NCBI RefSeq assembly: GCF_964253035.1 | Contig: NZ_CAXUQL020000001.1 | Coordinates: 186,001-250,000 of the forward strand | Length of the DNA: 64,000 nt | Source: Pseudorhodoferax sp032153935 | GTDB lineage: Bacteria; Pseudomonadota; Gammaproteobacteria; Burkholderiales; Burkholderiaceae_C | Reading direction: 5' to 3' | Shown: positions 7,827 through 16,496 of the stretch, in pieces | Numbering within the stretch: position 1 is the first letter of the stretch | How the letters are laid out: every line of letters begins with the position of its first letter | Translations under genes and position numbers: made by a program | Notes under the pieces: model-generated | Databases searched by the model: none | What the model was told of the DNA's origin: nothing | What the model saw: only the letters and a program-made list of their open reading frames with translations

Positions 7827-10802
7827 ATGTTGCTCACCCGCAAGTCCTCCGCCACGCACCCGGTGCACCTGTCCTCGGGCCTGGTGGCCCAGCTCGCGCG
7901 CGGGCTGTCCCATGCGGTTCCCACCGTCGACCGCCGGGCCTTCCTGCGCCGCTCCGGCCTGGGCGTGGGTGCCGGCATCGCCGCCTCGCAGCTCACGTTG
8001 GTCAAGAAGGTCGAGGCCGCGGCCGACGCCCCGGCCACCGGCAAGGGAAAGGTCGAGGTCAAGCGCACGGTCTGCGGCCATTGCTCGGTGGGCTGCGCGG
8101 TGGACGCCGTGGTCGAGAACGGTGTCTGGGTGCGCCAGGAGCCGGTGTTCGACTCGCCGATCAACATGGGTGCGCACTGCGCCAAGGGCGCGGCGCTGCG
8201 CGAGCACGGGCATGGCGAGTTCCGCCTGAAGTACCCGATGAAGCTCGTCAACGGCAAGTACGAGCGCATCGGCTGGGACCAGGCTTTGAGCGAGATCAGC
8301 GCCAAGATGCTGGAGCTCAAGAAGGCCAGCGGCCCCGATTCCATCTTCATCGTTGGCTCGTCCAAGCACAACAACGAGCAGGCCTACCTGCTGCGCAAGT
8401 GGCTGTCGTTCTGGGGCAGCAACAACACCGACCACCAGGCGCGCATCTGCCACAGCACCACGGTGGCGGGCGTCGCCAACACCTGGGGGTATGGCGCGAT
8501 GACCAACTCCTACAACGACATGCAGAACGCCAAGGCGGCGCTGTACATCGGCTCCAACGCGGCCGAGGCGCACCCGGTGTCCATGCTGCACCTGCTGCAT
8601 GCCAAGGAGACGGGCTGCAAGGTGATCGTGGTGGACCCGCGCTTCACGCGCACCGCGGCCAAGGCCGACGAGTACGTGCGCATCCGCTCGGGCACCGACA
8701 TCGCCTTCCTGTTCGGCGTGCTCTACCAGGTGTTCAAGAACGGCTGGGAGGACAAGAAGTACCTGGAGGACCGCGTCTACGGCATGGACAAGGTGCGCGA
8801 GGAGGTGCTCGCCAAGTGGACGCCGGACAAGGTGCAGGAGGTCTGCGGCGTCGACGAGGCCACCACGCTCAAGGTCGCCAAGATCATGGCCGAGAACCGG
8901 CCCAGCACGCTGGTGTGGTGCATGGGCCAGACCCAGCACACCATCGGCAACGCCATGGTGCGCGCCTCCTGCATCCTGCAGCTGGCGCTGGGCAACATCG
9001 GCAAGTCCGGCGGCGGGGCCAACATCTTCCGCGGCCACGACAACGTGCAAGGCGCCACCGACGTCGGCCCCAACCCCGATTCCCTGCCCGGCTACTACGG
9101 CCTGGCCGAGGGCGCGTTCAAGCACTTCGCGGCCACCTGGGGCGTGGACTTCGAGTGGATCAAGCAGCAGTACGCGCCGGGCATGATGACCAAGCCCGGC
9201 ATGACGGTCTCGCGCTGGATCGACGGCGTGCTCGAGAAGAACGAACTCATCGACCAGGACAGCAACCTGCGCGGCCTGTTCTTCTGGGGCCACGCACCCA
9301 ACTCGCAGACGCGCGGGCTGGAGATGAAGAAGGCGCTGGACAAGCTCGACCTGCTGGTGGTGGTCGACCCCTTCCCGAGCGCCACGGCCGCCATGGCGGC
9401 CATGCCCGGCCAGGCCGGCGATCTCAACCCCAACCGCGCGACCTACCTGCTGCCGGCGACCACGCAGTTCGAGACCAGCGGCTCGTGCACCGCATCGAAC
9501 CGCTCCATCCAGTGGCGCGAGAAGGTCATCGAGCCGCTGTGGGAAAGCCGCAGCGACCACATGATCATGTACCAGCTGGCCGAGAAGCTGGGCTTCGCCA
9601 AGGAGCTGGTCAAGAACTACAAGATGCAGAAGGTCAAGGGCATGGACGAGCCCGTGCCCGAGGACATCCTGCGCGAGATCAACAAGTGCGTCTGGACCAT
9701 CGGCTACACCGGCCAGAGCCCCGAGCGGCTCAAGGCCCACATGCGCAACATGAACGTCTTCGACGTGAAGACGCTGCGCGCCAAGGGCGGCATCGACAAG
9801 GAGACCGGCTACGCGCTCGACGGCGACTACTTCGGCCTGCCCTGGCCCTGCTGGGGCACGGCGGAGATGAAACATCCCGGCACGGCCAACCTGTACGACA
9901 CCAGCCAGCACGTGATGGACGGCGGCGGCAACTTCCGCGCGAACTTCGGCGTCGAGCGCGCGGGCGTCTCGCTGCTGGCCGCCGACGGCTCGCACAGCAA
10001 GGGCGCGGACCTGACCACCGGCTACCCCGAGTTCGACCATCTCCTGCTCAAGAAGCTGGGCTGGTGGGGTGAGCTCAGCGAGGCCGAGCAAAAGGCCGCC
10101 GAGGGCAAGAACTGGAAGACCGACCCGACCGGCGCCATCATCCGCGTGACCATGAAGAACCATGGCTGCCACCCCTTCGGCAACGCCAAGGCGCGGGCCG
10201 TGGTCTGGAACTTCCCCGACCCGATCCCGCAGCACCGCGAGCCGCTGTACAGCACGCGGGCCGACCTCGTCGCCAAGTACCCGACGCACGACGACAAGAA
10301 GGCCTTCTGGCGCCTGCCCACGCTGTACAAGACGGTGCAGGAGCAGAACAAGGACATCGGCAAGACCTTCCCGCTGGTCATGACCTCGGGCCGGTTGGTC
10401 GAGTACGAAGGCGGCGGCGAGGAAACCCGCTCCAACCCCTGGCTGGCCGAGCTGCAGCAGGAAATGTTCGTCGAGATCAACCCGCGTGCCGCCAACGACC
10501 GCGGCATCCGCAACGGCGACCAGGTCTGGGTCAAGACGCCGCCGATGGCCGCCGTGCCCGACTTCAAGGGCCTCAAGGTACGCGCCATGGTGACCGAGCG
10601 GGTGGACGCGGGCACGGTGTTCCTGCCCTTCCACTTCTCGGGCCGCTGGGGCGGCATCGACATGGCCAAGTACTACCCCGAAGGCGCGATGCCCATCGTG
10701 CGCGGCGAGGCCATCAACACCGCCACGACCTACGGCTACGACAGCGTCACGATGATGCAGGAAACCAAGACCACCGTGTGCCAGATCGAGAAGGCCGCAT
10801 AA
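7827..10802 (+). CDS. fdhA: Formate dehydrogenase catalytic (Mo/W-bis-MGD) subunit
   Basis: A 991-residue subunit that oxidises formate to CO2. It has a Tat signal (VDRRAFLRRSGLGVGAG, residues ~34-50) and then an N-terminal [4Fe-4S] site, CGHCSVGC near residue 83 with a further Cys in AHCAKG. The molybdopterin domains follow. The metal ligand is Cys at residue 208 (HQARICHSTTVAG), where many respiratory enzymes have selenocysteine, so no SECIS element or Sec machinery is needed. Asn/His pairs expected for formate binding and the C-terminal dinucleotide-binding domain (NPWLAELQQEMFVEINPRAA) are present. The mature protein should be periplasmic, with the Fe-S and cytochrome b subunits encoded next. 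TupA/TupBC neighbours suggest tungsten as a possible metal. Confidence 0.95.
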   Translation: MLLTRKSSATHPVHLSSGLVAQLARGLSHAVPTVDRRAFLRRSGLGVGAGIAASQLTLVKKVEAAADAPATGKGKVEVKRTVCGHCSVGCAVDAVVENGVWVRQEPVFDSPINMGAHCAKGAALREHGHGEFRLKYPMKLVNGKYERIGWDQALSEISAKMLELKKASGPDSIFIVGSSKHNNEQAYLLRKWLSFWGSNNTDHQARICHSTTVAGVANTWGYGAMTNSYNDMQNAKAALYIGSNAAEAHPVSMLHLLHAKETGCKVIVVDPRFTRTAAKADEYVRIRSGTDIAFLFGVLYQVFKNGWEDKKYLEDRVYGMDKVREEVLAKWTPDKVQEVCGVDEATTLKVAKIMAENRPSTLVWCMGQTQHTIGNAMVRASCILQLALGNIGKSGGGANIFRGHDNVQGATDVGPNPDSLPGYYGLAEGAFKHFAATWGVDFEWIKQQYAPGMMTKPGMTVSRWIDGVLEKNELIDQDSNLRGLFFWGHAPNSQTRGLEMKKALDKLDLLVVVDPFPSATAAMAAMPGQAGDLNPNRATYLLPATTQFETSGSCTASNRSIQWREKVIEPLWESRSDHMIMYQLAEKLGFAKELVKNYKMQKVKGMDEPVPEDILREINKCVWTIGYTGQSPERLKAHMRNMNVFDVKTLRAKGGIDKETGYALDGDYFGLPWPCWGTAEMKHPGTANLYDTSQHVMDGGGNFRANFGVERAGVSLLAADGSHSKGADLTTGYPEFDHLLLKKLGWWGELSEAEQKAAEGKNWKTDPTGAIIRVTMKNHGCHPFGNAKARAVVWNFPDPIPQHREPLYSTRADLVAKYPTHDDKKAFWRLPTLYKTVQEQNKDIGKTFPLVMTSGRLVEYEGGGEETRSNPWLAELQQEMFVEINPRAANDRGIRNGDQVWVKTPPMAAVPDFKGLKVRAMVTERVDAGTVFLPFHFSGRWGGIDMAKYYPEGAMPIVRGEAINTATTYGYDSVTMMQETKTTVCQIEKAA

Positions 10803-10812
10803 GGAGAACGAC

Positions 10813-11406
10813 ATGGCACGCATGAAATTCATCTGCGACTCGGAGCGCTGCATCGAGTGCAACGGCTGCGTCACGGCCTGCAAGGCCGAGAACGACGTGC
10901 CGTGGGGCGTGAACCGCCGCCGCGTGGTCACGCTGGGCGACGGCCAGCCCGGCGAGAAAAGCATCTCGGTGGCCTGCATGCACTGCAGCGACGCGCCCTG
11001 CATGGCGGTGTGTCCGGTCGACTGCTTCTACCGCACCGACGAGGGCGTGGTGCTGCACGACAAGGACGTGTGCATCGGCTGCGGCTACTGCAGCTACGCC
11101 TGCCCGTTCGGCGCGCCGCAGTTTCCGAGCAACGGCACCTTCGGCCTGCGCGGCAAGATGGACAAGTGCACCTTCTGCGCCGGCGGCCCGGAAGAGCACG
11201 GCAGCGCCGCCGAGAACGAGAAGTACGGCCGCAACCGGCTGTCCGAAGGCAAGCTGCCGGCCTGCGCCGAGATGTGCTCGACCAAGGCCCTGCTCGGCGG
11301 CGACGGCGACGTGGTGGCCGACATCTTCCGCACCCGCGTGCTGCACCGCGGCAAGGGCAGCGAGGTCTGGGGCTGGGGCACGGCCTACGGAAAGCCGGGC
11401 AAGTGA
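10813..11406 (+). CDS. fdhB: Formate dehydrogenase iron-sulfur (beta) subunit
   Basis: A 197-residue ferredoxin-type subunit that carries electrons from the catalytic subunit to cytochrome b. Four Cys groups are visible: CIECNGCVTAC near residue 13, CMHCSDAPCMAVCP near 56, CIGCGYCSYACP near 84, and CTFC with a distal CAEMCSTKA. That is the usual arrangement for four [4Fe-4S] clusters. It has no signal peptide of its own, so it is probably exported with the Tat-bearing catalytic subunit. It lacks the long C-terminal membrane anchor of FdnH/FdoH and resembles the short FDH3-type beta subunits. The start is 10 bp after fdhA with GGAG upstream, and its stop overlaps the next start by one base (TGATG). 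Confidence 0.94.
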   Translation: MARMKFICDSERCIECNGCVTACKAENDVPWGVNRRRVVTLGDGQPGEKSISVACMHCSDAPCMAVCPVDCFYRTDEGVVLHDKDVCIGCGYCSYACPFGAPQFPSNGTFGLRGKMDKCTFCAGGPEEHGSAAENEKYGRNRLSEGKLPACAEMCSTKALLGGDGDVVADIFRTRVLHRGKGSEVWGWGTAYGKPGK

Positions 11407-11636
11407 TGGCCCGCGCCACCCTCCTGTGCGCCGCGCTGGCCGCCGCCGCGCTGCTGGGCGCCTGCGGCGAGAAGCCGCAGCATGCCGGCACCAGCCATGG
11501 CAACAGCACGCCAGCCTGGAACGGCCCGCAAAGCGGCTTCACCGCACCGGGCTGGAAGGTCGGCGACCAGGCCAGCTGGGACGAGCAGATCAAGCAGCGC
11601 AACCGCGGCCAGAACGAGTACCTGCGCCTGCCCTGA
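11406..11636 (+). CDS. Small lipoprotein of the formate dehydrogenase operon
   Basis: A 76-residue predicted lipoprotein. A short signal with lipobox LLGAC (Cys at residue ~20) is followed by GEKPQHAG and a Trp-rich mature part (AWNGPQSGFTAPGWKVGDQASW, then EQIKQRNRGQNEYLRL). The start overlaps the fdhB stop by one base, and fdhC begins 24 bp after its stop, so it is firmly within the operon. I do not know a named family; the tight position suggests an accessory or assembly factor of the formate dehydrogenase complex at the membrane. This is easy to miss because a longer frame begins at 10857 inside fdhB. Confidence 0.78.
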   Translation: MARATLLCAALAAAALLGACGEKPQHAGTSHGNSTPAWNGPQSGFTAPGWKVGDQASWDEQIKQRNRGQNEYLRLP

Positions 11637-11659
11637 CCACCGATGCAAAGGCCTCGACC

Positions 11660-12811
11660 ATGAACAAGGCGCTTTCCCGCTGGATCGCGGTCGCCCTGCT
11701 GGGAGCTGCGGGTGCCTGGGCCCAGACCCCTGCCCCGGCCGCCACGACCGAATCCGCCGCCACGGCAAGCAACGGCCCGCCGCCCGGCTTCGTGGCACCG
11801 GCCGAACCCCAAGCCGACGACAGCAACGCAGCGCGTGCGAAGTCGCAGCCCGGCAACAACGCGCCGTTCTGGCGCGGCGTGCGCAACTCGGGCGAGACCG
11901 CAGGCGTGACGCAGGTTCCCGGCCTCGAGACAGGCGTGCTGATCCAGCGTTTCGAACGCTACCCGGGCGTTGACTACGCCACGGCCGGCGAGGCCTGGCG
12001 GCAGGTGCGCAACCGCTTCATCATCCCCTACGGTGGCGCGCTGATGCTGATCGCGCTGGTGGCCATCGCGCTGTTCTACTTCGGCCGCGGCACCATGGGG
12101 CATGCCAGCGCGGAAGGCGGCCGGCGCATCGAGCGCTTCACGCCCTTCGAGCGTGCCGCCCACTGGCTCAACGCCATCGCCTTCGTGCTGCTGGGGATCT
12201 CCGGCATCGTCATGGCCTTCGGCAAGTTCCTGCTGCTGCCCTGGATGGGGCACACCGTGTTCGGCCTCATCACCTACTGGCTCAAGACGCTGCACAACTT
12301 CGTGGGCCCGCTGTTCGCCGTCTCGCTGCTGGTGATCTTCTTCACCTTCGTCAAGGACAACCTGCCGCGCCGGGAGGACTGGACCTGGGTCAAGAAGGCC
12401 GGCGGCATGTTCTCCGGCCACGAGGTGCCCTCGCACCGCTTCAATGCCGGCGAGAAAGGCATCTTCTGGGGCGGCGTGTTCGTGCTGGGCCTGACCGTGG
12501 TGGCCTCGGGCCTGGTGCTGGACCACCTCGTGCCCAACCTCGCCACCACGCGCGGCACCATGCAGATCGCCCACATGTTCCACGCCACGGGTGCGGTGCT
12601 GATGCTGTGCGCCTTCTTCGGCCACATCTACCTGGGCACGCTGGGCATGCGCGGCGCCTACAAGGCCATGCGCACCGGCTATGTCAGCGACGCCTGGGCC
12701 CAGGAACACCACGCGCTCTGGTACGAGGACATTCGGGCCGGCAAGATCCCCGTGCAGCGTTCGGGCGATCCGGCGGCCAAGGAACCCCTGCACCCGGCCC
12801 GTCAGGCGTGA
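11660..12811 (+). CDS. fdhC: Formate dehydrogenase cytochrome b556 (gamma) subunit
   Basis: A 383-residue membrane subunit that anchors the complex and passes electrons to quinone. An N-terminal signal/Ala-Pro-rich periplasmic extension of about 110 residues (ending near FERYPGVDYATAGEAWRQVRN) precedes four or five hydrophobic helices: IIPYGGALMLIALVAIALFY, AHWLNAIAFVLLGISGIVMAF, LHNFVGPLFAVSLLVIFF, FWGGVFVLGLTVVASGL and HMFHATGAVLMLCAFFGH. His residues in HWLN, LHNF and HMFHATG are candidate haem b ligands. The N-terminal extension is longer than in E. coli FdnI/FdoI. The ATG at 11660 gives a signal peptide; the frame upstream is the shadow of the lipoprotein gene. Confidence 0.92.
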   Translation: MNKALSRWIAVALLGAAGAWAQTPAPAATTESAATASNGPPPGFVAPAEPQADDSNAARAKSQPGNNAPFWRGVRNSGETAGVTQVPGLETGVLIQRFERYPGVDYATAGEAWRQVRNRFIIPYGGALMLIALVAIALFYFGRGTMGHASAEGGRRIERFTPFERAAHWLNAIAFVLLGISGIVMAFGKFLLLPWMGHTVFGLITYWLKTLHNFVGPLFAVSLLVIFFTFVKDNLPRREDWTWVKKAGGMFSGHEVPSHRFNAGEKGIFWGGVFVLGLTVVASGLVLDHLVPNLATTRGTMQIAHMFHATGAVLMLCAFFGHIYLGTLGMRGAYKAMRTGYVSDAWAQEHHALWYEDIRAGKIPVQRSGDPAAKEPLHPARQA

Positions 12812-12831
12812 ACGGCCCTCCGGAGACCCCC

Positions 12832-13203
12832 ATGAGACACACCGCCCTGCTGGCTCTCGTCTTTGTCGTCGGCAGCGCGTCGGCCAAGCTGCCCGCGCTG
12901 TCGGACGAGGCCAAGGCCAAGGCCGCCGAGACCACCGCCAGGACAGCCTGGTCCGACAAGGTTGCGGCCTACCAACTGTGCCAGGCCATGGACCGGGTGG
13001 CCGCCGGCTACCTCGCGCACGCGCGTGCCGAGGGCAAGGCCGTGCAGCCGACGCCCACGCCGCCATGCAGCGATCCGGGCGCGTTCAGCTACGCGCCGCC
13101 CGAATCCAAGCCCATCGAGGCGGCCGGTGCGCACTCGCCGCCCCAGACGGCGGCGACGCCTCCCAGCACCACGCAGCCCGCGGCCGCGGGGACCAAGCCC
13201 TGA
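12832..13203 (+). CDS. Small exported protein of the formate dehydrogenase operon
   Basis: A 123-residue protein with a Sec signal (LLALVFVVGSASA) and a mature part containing KLPALSDEAKAKAAETTARTAW. One Cys lies in QLCQAMDRVAAGY and another in TPPCSDPGAF, possibly a disulfide; the C-terminal tail is Pro/Ala-rich. I recognise it only as a type of small periplasmic protein seen between the cytochrome b gene and fdhD in betaproteobacterial formate dehydrogenase operons; no function is known to me. It begins 20 bp after fdhC with GGAG upstream of the ATG. Confidence 0.75.
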   Translation: MRHTALLALVFVVGSASAKLPALSDEAKAKAAETTARTAWSDKVAAYQLCQAMDRVAAGYLAHARAEGKAVQPTPTPPCSDPGAFSYAPPESKPIEAAGAHSPPQTAATPPSTTQPAAAGTKP

Positions 13204-13283
13204 ACGCTCCGGACGTTCAGGCCACGGCCGCCCGAGGGTTCGAAGCCAGCGCCACGCACCACCCCTTGCCCGGCGCGCCCCGC

Positions 13284-14108
13284 ATGACGCAGGCGGGCGC
13301 GCCGCTGCTGCGCAGCATCGAGATCCTCGACCAGCACGGCGAACGCCGCGCCATCGAGATCCCGGCCGAACGGCCGCTGACCGTGTTTGTCGACAAGCGC
13401 GAGCTCGTGACGCTGATGACGCTGGGCGCCCAGCCCGAACTGCTGGTGCTGGGCTACCTGCTCAACCAGCGGCTCATCGCCGGGCTTGGCGACGTGCAGT
13501 CCATCAGCGTGGACTGGGAGGTGGATGCCGCCGCCGTCCGCACGCGCGCGGGGCTGGCCGACCTCGAAGCGCGCACTGCCCACCGCATCGTCACCACGGG
13601 CTGCGGCCAGGGCACGGTGTTCGGCGAGGCCATGGGCGCGCTCGACGGCCTGCAGCTGCCCGACGCACAGGCCGCGCGCATCACCCAGCGCCAGCTCTAC
13701 GCGCTGCTGGACAGCCTGAAGCAGCGCGACACCGTGCACCGCCGGGCCGGCTCGGTGCACGGCTGTGCGCTGTTCCAGGGTGGCCGCATGCTGGTCTTCG
13801 CCGAGGACGTGGGCCGCCACAACGCCATCGACACCATCGCCGGCTGGATGCTGGTGCATGGCGTGGGCGGCGCCGACAAGGTCTTCTTCACCACCGGCCG
13901 GCTGACCAGCGAGATGGTGATCAAGGCCGCGCAGATGGGCGTGCCCATCGTGGTCTCGCGCAACGGCGTGACGGCCATGGGCCACGACCTGGCCACGCGG
14001 CTGGGCATGTGCCTGTTCGGCCGTGCGGCCAACCGGCACTTCCTGTGCTACACAGGCCTGGAACGCTTCGACGCCGAGCCGCAGACAGCCGGCCCCGCCC
14101 CGGCCTGA
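13284..14108 (+). CDS. fdhD: Formate dehydrogenase accessory sulfurtransferase FdhD
   Basis: A 274-residue cytoplasmic protein that sulfurates the bis-MGD cofactor so that the formate dehydrogenase becomes active. Family blocks are present: LGYLLNQRLI, GSVHGCALF, EDVGRHNAIDTIAG and the STGRLTSEMV-like TTGRLTSEMVIKAAQMG. The loop that carries CxxC in E. coli FdhD reads TTGCGQGTVFG here, with a single Cys. The E. coli protein uses both loop cysteines in vitro, so the single-Cys loop is worth noting; GCGQG-type loops are common in beta relatives as far as I recall. The ATG at 13284 is chosen; an in-frame CTG at 13200 overlaps the upstream stop but has no support. Confidence 0.9.
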   Translation: MTQAGAPLLRSIEILDQHGERRAIEIPAERPLTVFVDKRELVTLMTLGAQPELLVLGYLLNQRLIAGLGDVQSISVDWEVDAAAVRTRAGLADLEARTAHRIVTTGCGQGTVFGEAMGALDGLQLPDAQAARITQRQLYALLDSLKQRDTVHRRAGSVHGCALFQGGRMLVFAEDVGRHNAIDTIAGWMLVHGVGGADKVFFTTGRLTSEMVIKAAQMGVPIVVSRNGVTAMGHDLATRLGMCLFGRAANRHFLCYTGLERFDAEPQTAGPAPA

Positions 14109-14144
14109 GCGGCCGCGCGGCGGCGCCGACAATGCAGCCCCGCG

Positions 14145-15623
14145 ATGCACACCCTCACCGACAGCTGGGCGCTGGCCTGGCAACTCGTCCTGAACGCCGA
14201 CCCCGAGCTGCTGGGCATCACGGCGCTGTCGCTGCGCATCAGTGGCACGGCCACGGCTGTGGGCGCGCTGGCCGGCCTGTTGCTGGGCGCCTGGCTCGCG
14301 GTGGCGCGCTTTCCGGGGCAGGGGCTGCTGGTCTGGCTGCTCAACACGCTGCTGGCCCTGCCGGCGGTGGTGGTGGGCCTGCTGGTCTACCTGCTGCTGT
14401 CACGCTCGGGGCCGCTGGGCGCGCTCGGCATCCTCTTCACGCCGACCGCCATGGTGGTGGCGCAGAGCGTGCTCGTCACGCCCTTGATCGCAGCCCTCAC
14501 GCGCCGGCTCGTGCTGGCGGCGCTGGCCGAGGGTGGCGAGCAACTGCGCGCGTTGGGCGCGCGGCCCTTCGCCGCGGCGCTGCTGATGCTGGTGCACGAC
14601 CGGCTGGGCGTGGCCACCGTGCTGCTGACGGCCTTCGCCCGCGCCATCGCCGAGGTCGGCGCGGTGATGATCGTGGGCGGCAACATCGCCGGCGTCACGC
14701 GCGTGATGACCACCACCATCGCGCTGGAGACCAGCAAGGGCGACCTGGGGCTGGCGCTGGCGCTGGGCTGCGTGCTGCTGGCCGTGGTGGGCGCCGTCAA
14801 CGGCGCCATCGGCCTGCTGCACTGGCTGGGCAGCCGGGTGCCGCCGGGGCCCGCGCCGCAGCCCGCACCAGCCATGGCCGCGCACCGGCAGGCGGCACCC
14901 GCGGCGGCGGCCGCGCCGCTCATCGTGGCCGAGCAGCTCGCGGTCCGCTTCGGCCCGGTGCTGGCGCTGGACGACATCTCGCTCACGCTGCAGCGCGGCG
15001 ACCGCCTCGTGCTGGTGGGCGCCAACGGCTCGGGCAAGACCACCTTGCTGCAGGCGCTGCACGGCCTGCTGCCCAGCGCGGGCCGCTGCACGCGCCTGGC
15101 GCTGCAGCCCGAGGGCCGCCTGCCGCGCACCGCCATGGTGTTCCAGCGGCCATTCGTGCTGCGCCTGTCGGTCTGGCGCAATGTCTGGGTCGGCCTGTGG
15201 CTGGCCGGGGTGCCCGCGGCCGAGCGCCACGCGCGCTGCCATGCAGCGCTGGCGCGCGTCGGTCTGCTCGCGCAGGCCCACCGGCCGGCACAGACGTTGT
15301 CGGGCGGCCAGCAGCAGCGCCTGGGGCTGGCGCGGGCCTGGAGCCTGCAGCCCGACATCCTGTTCCTGGACGAACCCACCGCCAGCCTGGACCCGGGCGC
15401 GCAGCGCGAGATCGAAGCCCTGGTGCAGGCCCTCGCCGCCGACGGCGTCACGCTCGTGATGAGCACCCACCACCTGGGCCAGGCCCGGCGCCTGGCCACG
15501 CGCGTGGCCTACCTGCAGGACGGGCGGCTGGTCGCCCTGCGCGGCGTGGCGCAGTTCTTCGACGGCGAACCGCTGCCGCCGCCGGCCGCGCAGTTCCTGC
15601 TGGGCGAGCTGGGCTGGCGCTGA
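14145..15623 (+). CDS. TupB-TupC fusion: tungstate ABC permease and ATPase in one protein
   Basis: A 492-residue fusion. Residues ~1-230 form an ABC permease with five or six hydrophobic helices and the EAA-like loop (LRALGARPFAAALLM, then FARAIAEVGAVMIVGGNI), typical of TupB/ModB. A Pro/Ala linker (~232-260) leads into a full ATPase: Walker A GANGSGKTT near 288, signature LSGGQQQRLGLAR near 387, Walker B ILFLDEPTAS near 408 and switch His STHH near 445. It should import tungstate or molybdate captured by TupA. Most Tup systems encode these as two genes. The matching TupA is about 12 kb upstream beyond the fdh genes. It ends 6 bp from the convergent hemerythrin gene. Confidence 0.9.
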   Translation: MHTLTDSWALAWQLVLNADPELLGITALSLRISGTATAVGALAGLLLGAWLAVARFPGQGLLVWLLNTLLALPAVVVGLLVYLLLSRSGPLGALGILFTPTAMVVAQSVLVTPLIAALTRRLVLAALAEGGEQLRALGARPFAAALLMLVHDRLGVATVLLTAFARAIAEVGAVMIVGGNIAGVTRVMTTTIALETSKGDLGLALALGCVLLAVVGAVNGAIGLLHWLGSRVPPGPAPQPAPAMAAHRQAAPAAAAAPLIVAEQLAVRFGPVLALDDISLTLQRGDRLVLVGANGSGKTTLLQALHGLLPSAGRCTRLALQPEGRLPRTAMVFQRPFVLRLSVWRNVWVGLWLAGVPAAERHARCHAALARVGLLAQAHRPAQTLSGGQQQRLGLARAWSLQPDILFLDEPTASLDPGAQREIEALVQALAADGVTLVMSTHHLGQARRLATRVAYLQDGRLVALRGVAQFFDGEPLPPPAAQFLLGELGWR

Positions 15624-15629
15624 AGCGGC

Positions 15630-16307
15630 TCAGGCCGCGAGGGCCGCGGGCATGGGCTTCGGCGCCAGTGCCTGGCACAGCTTGGTCCAGTCCTGGTCGT
15701 CCAGCAGCGCACGGGCCTGCGCCAGCACGGGCGGACGGGCTTCGGGCGGCAAGCCGCCGACCAGCTGCGCCCGCTCGGCGGGACTGAACGCGCGCAGCAT
15801 CCAGTGCAGCCACTGGCCCATCTCCTGCGGCCCGATGCTGGCGAGGATCCGGCCTTCGATGGCCGCCAGTTCGGCGTCGCTGTAGGCGGCCCACAGGGTC
15901 TGGTTGTGGCGCGTCTCCTCCACATCCATGTGCTCGAAGTTCTCGGCGACGAAGGCGGCCAGTTGGCGGTACAGGCGGTGGGCCACCGCCGGTTCGGGCG
16001 CTGCGCGCAGCGCCGCGGCCTGCCCGCGCAGCGCGGCGATCGCGTCCAGGTGCTCGCGGTGCTCGACCGCGATGCGGCCGCTGGCGCCGGCGCTGCGCGC
16101 CTCGATGGCTGGGTGGATGAAATCGTTCTCGTGCCGCAGGTGGGCGCAGGCGCCATCGAGCAGCGCGTCGAGCCGGGCCAGGCCGGCGGCCAGGTCCTGG
16201 GCGTCGTCCAGGTCCATCCGGCCCAGGGCTTGCAGCGTGTCGGTCATGAACAGGCGCAAAGCCTTGTGGATGGGAGCGTAGATGTTGTAGCGGGCAGGGG
16301 TGTGCAT
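15630..16307 (-). CDS. Hemerythrin-domain protein
   Basis: A 225-residue soluble protein with a hemerythrin-like helical bundle in its first ~150 residues. The diiron-type His/Glu pattern is visible: IHKALR near residue 14, HLRHENDFIHPAIE near 60-75, VEHREHLDAI near 90 and HMDVEETRHNQTLW near 135. The family binds O2 or NO or senses redox state; which applies here is not evident. The C-terminal part (MGQWLHWMLRAFSPAERAQLVGGLPP) is typical of a proteobacterial subgroup. The start ATG at 16307 precedes the conserved segment; no SD is obvious. It is divergent from a cytochrome c gene. Confidence 0.86.
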   Translation of the reverse strand: MHTPARYNIYAPIHKALRLFMTDTLQALGRMDLDDAQDLAAGLARLDALLDGACAHLRHENDFIHPAIEARSAGASGRIAVEHREHLDAIAALRGQAAALRAAPEPAVAHRLYRQLAAFVAENFEHMDVEETRHNQTLWAAYSDAELAAIEGRILASIGPQEMGQWLHWMLRAFSPAERAQLVGGLPPEARPPVLAQARALLDDQDWTKLCQALAPKPMPAALAA

Positions 16308-16496
16308 GGTGTGGCGAAGCCGTGGTGGAGAAGGCGCCAGTGTTGCGGCCGGCGGCGTTGCCGGCATCGCCCCGACGGGCCATCGCCACGGGGGCGCGGC
16401 ATGGCTCCTTGCGGGCCATGGCCGTGGCCCGTTCGGCCGATGGCCGCGGCGCGCGCGGCCGGCACAGTGGTGTTCCCACCCTCCGGAGTACCGACG

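Noticed and set aside
8440..8460. Selenocysteine codon in fdhA
   Set aside because: The codon at the metal-ligand position is TGC (Cys), with no in-frame TGA in the gene.
7764..11003. 1079-codon open frame on the minus strand opposite fdhA/fdhB
   Set aside because: It mirrors the formate dehydrogenase genes; the translation is low-complexity (Ala/Leu/Val/His-rich), without domains, and arises from the very high GC content.
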